A DNA stretch of 64,000 nt from an uncultured Alphaproteobacteria bacterium (GTDB lineage: Bacteria > Pseudomonadota > Alphaproteobacteria > RF32 > CAG-239), in NCBI GenBank assembly GCA_944392835.1, contig CALXYB010000006.1, positions 23,933-87,932 on the forward strand, given 5' to 3'. Shown in pieces: positions 60,494 to 64,000 of this stretch. Numbering within the stretch: the stretch's first letter is position 1; every line of letters starts with the position of its first letter. The position numbers were made by a program, and so were the translations under genes. The notes below the pieces were generated by a model, which did not search any database, had not been told where the DNA came from, and saw nothing but the letters and a program-made list of their open reading frames with translations.

Positions 60494-62393
60494 AAAGGTA
60501 TATATTTGGGCGCTGTTTTGGGCGTTGTTGTTCTTGAGCGGTGAGGCTTTTGCTCTTGCGGCGAAAGGCAGCACGAACAAGGTCAGCGCCTCTTTATATA
60601 CTAATTATGAAACCTTATCTGCCGGAAAAGATATTGAGGTTCTTGTTCGGTTTGATATGTTTGACGGCTGGCACACTTATTGGCTCAACCCCGGAGATGC
60701 CGGACTGGAAACTCAGATTAAATGGCGCTTGCCTAAAGGGTTTGAAGAAACAAACATAGAATATTCGGCACCACAAAAGTTTTTGTTTGAAGAGATGGTG
60801 CAATATGGTTTTAGCAATGTTGCGTATCTGAAGACCAAAATTGTAGTTCCTCAAAAAATTAAGAACGGGGTTTTACAAAAATTTTCCGCAACACTTTCTT
60901 GGCTAGCTTGCAAAGATGTTTGCGTACCGGAGAGCGTGCGGTTGGATTTTGAGCTCCCCTCTTCTTCTGAGCCTAAAATATCTTCAGATTGGGCTCAAGA
61001 AAGCTCCACAGCGCAAAAAACATTTCCCTTAAAGCCTCAATGGAGTGCTTTGTATGAGATTAAGGGTAATAAGTTGTTGCTCAATATTGATGCGCAAGAA
61101 TTTGATTTTAGTGATAAAGTTACTCAAATTTTATTTATTCCGTATCAAAAGGATAAAATATCAAATCTGGCAGAACAAAAAATAGGTTTTGACGGGATTG
61201 GTAAGCTTTCGGCCGAGATTTTGCTTGATGATAATGAAATTGAAAATATGTCAGGTGTTTTGTTATTGACGGGAGAAAACAGCACTCGTACTTATGAGCT
61301 TAATTTTGCTAAAGGGCAAAATCTTCAAATCTATGAGCAGATAAATTATGATGAATTTGGCCTTTTGATGATTATGCTGATGGCTTTTGCCGGCGGCTTA
61401 ATCCTTAATCTTATGCCTTGTATCTTTCCGATTTTAACTATTAAGGTTATTGCTTTGGCTCAGGGGTCTTATAACCGTTATAAAGCCAGAATAGAATCGC
61501 TGTTGTATTTTCTTGGTGTTGTCTTCTCCTTTTTTCTGATTGCCACAATTTTGATATGGTTGCGCTCTCAGGGGGAGCAAATCGGTTGGGGCTTCCAACT
61601 GCAATCGCCGGTTTTTGTCGGGGTTATGATTATTATTTTTTCTATCATCTTTCTGATGTTGTTGGATATTGTTAGCCTGAAAAATCCGTTTGCTAATAAG
61701 GTTGGGAGAATCTCTTTCAAACGCCAGAAAATCAACGCTTTTATGACGGGCTTTTTTGCCGTGCTTATTGCCAGCCCGTGTACGGGACCGTTTATGGGAA
61801 TTGCTATCGGTTATACTTTGTCAAAGCCGATTTATGTTTATTATCCGGTCTTTTTAGCCTTAAGTGTCGGTTATGCCCTGCCCTTTGTTTTGGCCGGACT
61901 GTTTCCAAAGTTTGTTCATAAGTTTTTGCCTAAACCCGGAAAGTGGATGGATATTCTAAAGAAGATTTTTTCCATTCCGGTATTGTTGACGGTTGTATGG
62001 CTGTTTTGGGTGTTGTTTAACCAAGTTAACGAGCGCAAAGGTGTTTTACCAAGCGAAATTTTGTGGCAAAAATATGATGCGGCAAAAGTTGAACAACTTG
62101 TTGCAAACGGCGAAAAGGTCTTTGTTGATTTTACGGCTAAATGGTGCATTACTTGTTTGGCGAATGAGAAAATCGCTTTGCAATCAGAAGAATTTGAAGC
62201 TTTGGTCAAAAAGCATAAAATTCAAACTTTTAAGGCTGATTGGACAAACAAAAGCGCAGATATTGCTCAGGCTTTGGCTTCTTATGGGCGAAACTCTATT
62301 CCGCTTTATGTTTATTATAAAGGTGATGATGATAATTTTGTTGTCTTGCCGCAGTTGCTTACGCCCCAAATCTTGAAAAAATATATAGACTAA
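60486..62393 (+). CDS. DsbD/ScsB-like thiol:disulfide interchange protein
   Basis: A 635-residue protein. Signal peptide (about 1-24), then a periplasmic DsbD-alpha-like domain (about 30-260; MFDGWHTYWLNPGDAG, LSWLACKDVCVPESVRL), an eight-helix DsbD core with reactive cysteines in NLMPCIFPIL and IASPCTGPFMG, and a C-terminal thioredoxin domain with WCITC. It carries electrons from cytosolic thioredoxin to periplasmic thiols. The layout is nearer to ScsB than to classic DsbD. Its start lies inside the preceding gene. Confidence 0.92.
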   Translation: MAKKVYIWALFWALLFLSGEAFALAAKGSTNKVSASLYTNYETLSAGKDIEVLVRFDMFDGWHTYWLNPGDAGLETQIKWRLPKGFEETNIEYSAPQKFLFEEMVQYGFSNVAYLKTKIVVPQKIKNGVLQKFSATLSWLACKDVCVPESVRLDFELPSSSEPKISSDWAQESSTAQKTFPLKPQWSALYEIKGNKLLLNIDAQEFDFSDKVTQILFIPYQKDKISNLAEQKIGFDGIGKLSAEILLDDNEIENMSGVLLLTGENSTRTYELNFAKGQNLQIYEQINYDEFGLLMIMLMAFAGGLILNLMPCIFPILTIKVIALAQGSYNRYKARIESLLYFLGVVFSFFLIATILIWLRSQGEQIGWGFQLQSPVFVGVMIIIFSIIFLMLLDIVSLKNPFANKVGRISFKRQKINAFMTGFFAVLIASPCTGPFMGIAIGYTLSKPIYVYYPVFLALSVGYALPFVLAGLFPKFVHKFLPKPGKWMDILKKIFSIPVLLTVVWLFWVLFNQVNERKGVLPSEILWQKYDAAKVEQLVANGEKVFVDFTAKWCITCLANEKIALQSEEFEALVKKHKIQTFKADWTNKSADIAQALASYGRNSIPLYVYYKGDDDNFVVLPQLLTPQILKKYID

Positions 62394-62424
62394 AAGGAAA
62401 CCGCCTCTTTGGGCGGTTTCCTTA
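62394..62424. terminator. Convergent terminator dsbD-like / AsmA-like
   Basis: AAGGAAACCGCC pairs with GGCGGTTTCCTT across TCTTT, close to both stops. Confidence 0.85.
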
Positions 62425-62432
62425 ATCTTAGA

Positions 62433-63191
62433 TTATTTTCCGAAAATCCCTATGGATTTAATTCGGTCTTTGACCCCGCCTGTGATATCCTCCAGATTTT
62501 TCTCGGCAACGCCTTTCAAATCGGAAATTTTGCTATTGACCACGGCGCTTGATGCACTTGATAAAATTTTACCAAGAATCTTTGAAATGGTTGTCGTGAT
62601 AGATTCACCTTTTTTGTCCTCACCAATGTTTGTCATGGTGATGGTTGGGAGCTTGACTGAAACAGCTTCTTCTTTGCCAACAATAGCATTGATTTCGCCA
62701 TCTTTAATGTTTAATTTCTTGATGACGACTTTTTTTGATGCTGCGGCATCTTCGCTTTTAGGCTTTTCGGTTTTCTTTTCTGAGGATGATTTTGCGGTGT
62801 TTTTGTTTATGTTTTCCTGAATATCTGAAATATTGTTACGTGTTAGCGATAACATCTCGTAATTGATAATGGGTTTGCTAACCTCAATATCTTCAATAAT
62901 AATGGTATCTGAGGTTAGGCTCTTAATGTCTACTTTGACATAGATATTTCCTAACTCAAAAATGTTTTTGGCGCTATAGTCTTTGGGGTTGCCTACCGTA
63001 ATTTCGCTAATGCTTCCTTCGCCGTTAGCAAGGCCAAGTTTGAAGCCTTTTAAATTGACATCAGTTCCGGTAATCTCGCTGCCGTATTTATGAACAATTT
63101 TCTGGACAATTGATTCTAAAGACGGTGCAAAGAAATATACGCCGGCTATGATTACAACCAAAACAGAAAGAAAAATGTATCTCTTCTTCAT
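62433..63191 (-). CDS. AsmA-like periplasmic protein
   Basis: A 252-residue protein with one N-terminal anchor helix (about 5-22) and an AsmA/DUF748-like periplasmic part: DVNLKGFKLGLANGEGSISE, NPKDYSAKNIFELGNIYVKV, IIEDIEVSKPIINYE. A Lys/Ser/Glu-rich linker (about 125-150) precedes KKLNIKDGEINA and a Ser-rich tail. AsmA-like proteins are involved in lipid transfer and outer-membrane make-up, but this one is short and its role is unknown. Confidence 0.75.
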   Translation of the reverse strand: MKKRYIFLSVLVVIIAGVYFFAPSLESIVQKIVHKYGSEITGTDVNLKGFKLGLANGEGSISEITVGNPKDYSAKNIFELGNIYVKVDIKSLTSDTIIIEDIEVSKPIINYEMLSLTRNNISDIQENINKNTAKSSSEKKTEKPKSEDAAASKKVVIKKLNIKDGEINAIVGKEEAVSVKLPTITMTNIGEDKKGESITTTISKILGKILSSASSAVVNSKISDLKGVAEKNLEDITGGVKDRIKSIGIFGK

Positions 63192-63271
63192 TATTTTATC
63201 CCCTTTTTGTTATCAGATGTATATAGATTTAACGCAAAATTGGATTTTGTAAAGGATTAACTGAGAGCTTT

Positions 63272-63463
63272 TTAAAAGCAAAAAAGGCGCAGATTATTTT
63301 TGCGGTTAACAAAAACAAAACTGACACCTTTTTCGTATTGGTCGGGAAGCTCCTTTACAGGCTTTGCGTAAACCACTTGATTCTCATGACTTACAGTTTC
63401 TGTTAAGGCTCTTCCCGGTATTTCGGTTTTTATGACATTCTTTGCAAAAGAAGCGATCTTCAC
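63272..63463 (-). CDS. Doubtful small ORF, 63 residues
   Basis: A GTG-started frame of 63 residues (includes EIPGRALTETVSHENQVVYA) with no good ribosome site and no relative that I recognise. In the neighbouring minus frame the same DNA reads LCEDRFFCKECHKN, which looks more like a zinc ribbon, but that frame stops after 33 codons from a TTG. One of the two may be real, or the region may be a decayed gene. Confidence 0.25.
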   Translation of the reverse strand: MKIASFAKNVIKTEIPGRALTETVSHENQVVYAKPVKELPDQYEKGVSFVFVNRKNNLRLFCF

Positions 63464-63757
63464 AGAGGGCTTCTTTTATAACCAATTAAATAAAAATCAA
63501 TCATTTGTTCAGCTACATATCTTCACAGACAAATAACTGACTCATGGCAAATTTGCTGTCATACTATTAAAACCGAAAGCTGCAACCACTTATAACTACA
63601 TCAGGTGATATAGATAAATAAACGGAATAAAGCAGTGATTGCGATTTTTAATAATATGAACAAATCTATAATTTAAGCAAAAAGCAACTTAATCCTTTGT
63701 TAACTCTATGTCAATGCTTAATTATTTTAAAAATGCTAAAAATACTGAAAAAAGTTG
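63464..63757. other. A+T-rich intergenic region
   Basis: About 290 bases between the doubtful small ORF and the tRNA-Lys promoter. No coding frame with a ribosome site, hairpin terminator or RNA gene is visible. TCTGTGAAGAT occurs twice on the minus strand (around 63455 and 63522). Confidence 0.5.
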
Positions 63758-63786
63758 TTGCAATTAAAATTTTTGCGGTTTATATT
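63758..63786 (+). promoter_or_regulatory. Predicted promoter of tRNA-Lys
   Basis: TTGCAA (63758-63763), 17-base spacer, TATATT (63781-63786), 20 bases ahead of the mature tRNA. Confidence 0.6.
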
Positions 63787-63806
63787 CCGTTTTGTTCCAT
63801 GGTTAT

Positions 63807-63882
63807 GGGTGCGTAGCTCAGTTGGTAGAGCAACTGACTCTTAATCAGTGGGTCTGGGGTTCGAACCCCCACGCGCCTACCA
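63807..63882 (+). tRNA. tRNA-Lys (anticodon CTT)
   Basis: Acceptor GGGTGCG (63807-63813) pairs with CGCGCCT (63872-63878, with two G-U pairs), then A and CCA. The D-arm GCTC/GAGC, the anticodon stem ACTGA/TCAGT with loop CTCTTAA (CTT) and T-arm TGGGG TTCGAAC CCCCA are complete. Confidence 0.95.
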
Positions 63883-63889
63883 TTAAAAG

Positions 63890-63920
63890 AAACCTCCGTT
63901 TGTAGCGGAGGTTTTTTTTT
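63890..63920 (+). terminator. Terminator of tRNA-Lys
   Basis: AAACCTCCG pairs with CGGAGGTTT around TTTGTAG, followed by a run of nine or more T. Confidence 0.9.
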
Positions 63921-64000
63921 GTGTCTTATGTGGGGGTTCTCACCCAAGGGTTCGTCTTGCTATGTGAGTTTCGCCGTTGGCTCAACAACTTCGCTTCGGG
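63921..64000. other. Unassigned end of window, possible repeat
   Basis: The last 80 bases are richer in G+C than the rest of the intergenic DNA. They hold short inverted pieces (CTCAC/GTGAG at about 63939-63968) and a plus frame open to the window edge. This may be the beginning of another palindromic element, but too little is visible to decide. Confidence 0.3.

Noticed and set aside
1..64000. CRISPR arrays, rRNA genes, insertion sequences with transposase, or prophage genes
   Set aside because: I looked for regularly spaced repeats, rRNA sequence, transposase or integrase motifs and phage structural genes on both strands and saw none.

Overview
The window reads as a chromosomal segment of an alphaproteobacterium with a fairly A+T-rich genome (roughly 40% G+C by eye). 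The clues are the linked blocks lspA - bamF-like lipoprotein - two M16 peptidases and rlpA - dacA - tmk - holB - tatD - metallo-hydrolase, a flgB-flgC-fliE flagellar block, a typical recA, and consensus TTGNNN / 17 bp / TATAAT-like promoters. A complete Rnf complex suggests an anaerobic or facultative, possibly gut-associated lineage; that part is inference and no species can be named. Almost all of the DNA is coding, with short operons closed by clear hairpin-plus-T terminators.

Layout. 1-884: end of flgB, then flgC and fliE (flagellar rod). 883-1283: a 126-bp palindromic element and tRNA-Leu(GAG). 1416-9991: mgtE, then lspA, bamF-like, two M16 subunits, pgi and mutL. 9994-10795: a second 126-bp palindromic element with a partial extra copy, a small hypothetical gene and tRNA-Ser(UGA). 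10935-13217: pyrF and a sugar porter. 13360-26272: cell-wall genes (mltB, rlpA, dacA), tmk, holB, tatD, a metallo-beta-lactamase-fold hydrolase, a DHH phosphoesterase, an iron alcohol dehydrogenase, metG, a membrane-anchored SNase-like protein and trkH. 26318-36747: recA, yihY, fabI, sppA, gatCAB, a Nudix hydrolase, a ZIP transporter and a DMT permease.

36776-42620 is an accessory region starting at tRNA-Ser(GCU). It holds a 694-residue protein with two HEPN-like RNxxxH motifs, a small lipoprotein, several small orphan genes and a TPR-methyltransferase. 42698-49036: rpsD behind a structured leader, a large membrane protein with an acidic tail, yejE-yejF and a DUF4236 protein. 49059-49555: a gene-free stretch flanked by two inverted copies of another palindromic repeat. 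49564-53181: small membrane protein, HD-domain hydrolase, outer-membrane beta-barrel protein, family-5 uracil-DNA glycosylase and an orphan. 53240-59703: apbE-rseC-rnfBCDGEA on the minus strand, a gene order typical of Bacteroidetes rather than of proteobacteria. 59759-63882: CDP-alcohol phosphatidyltransferase, DsbD/ScsB-like reductase, AsmA-like protein and tRNA-Lys(CUU).

The two most interesting items are the palindromic elements and the double-HEPN protein. Two elements have the same 126-bp length, abut stop codons, share a central motif and carry an open frame throughout, which recalls the Rickettsia palindromic elements. The double-HEPN protein sits beside tRNA-Ser(GCU).
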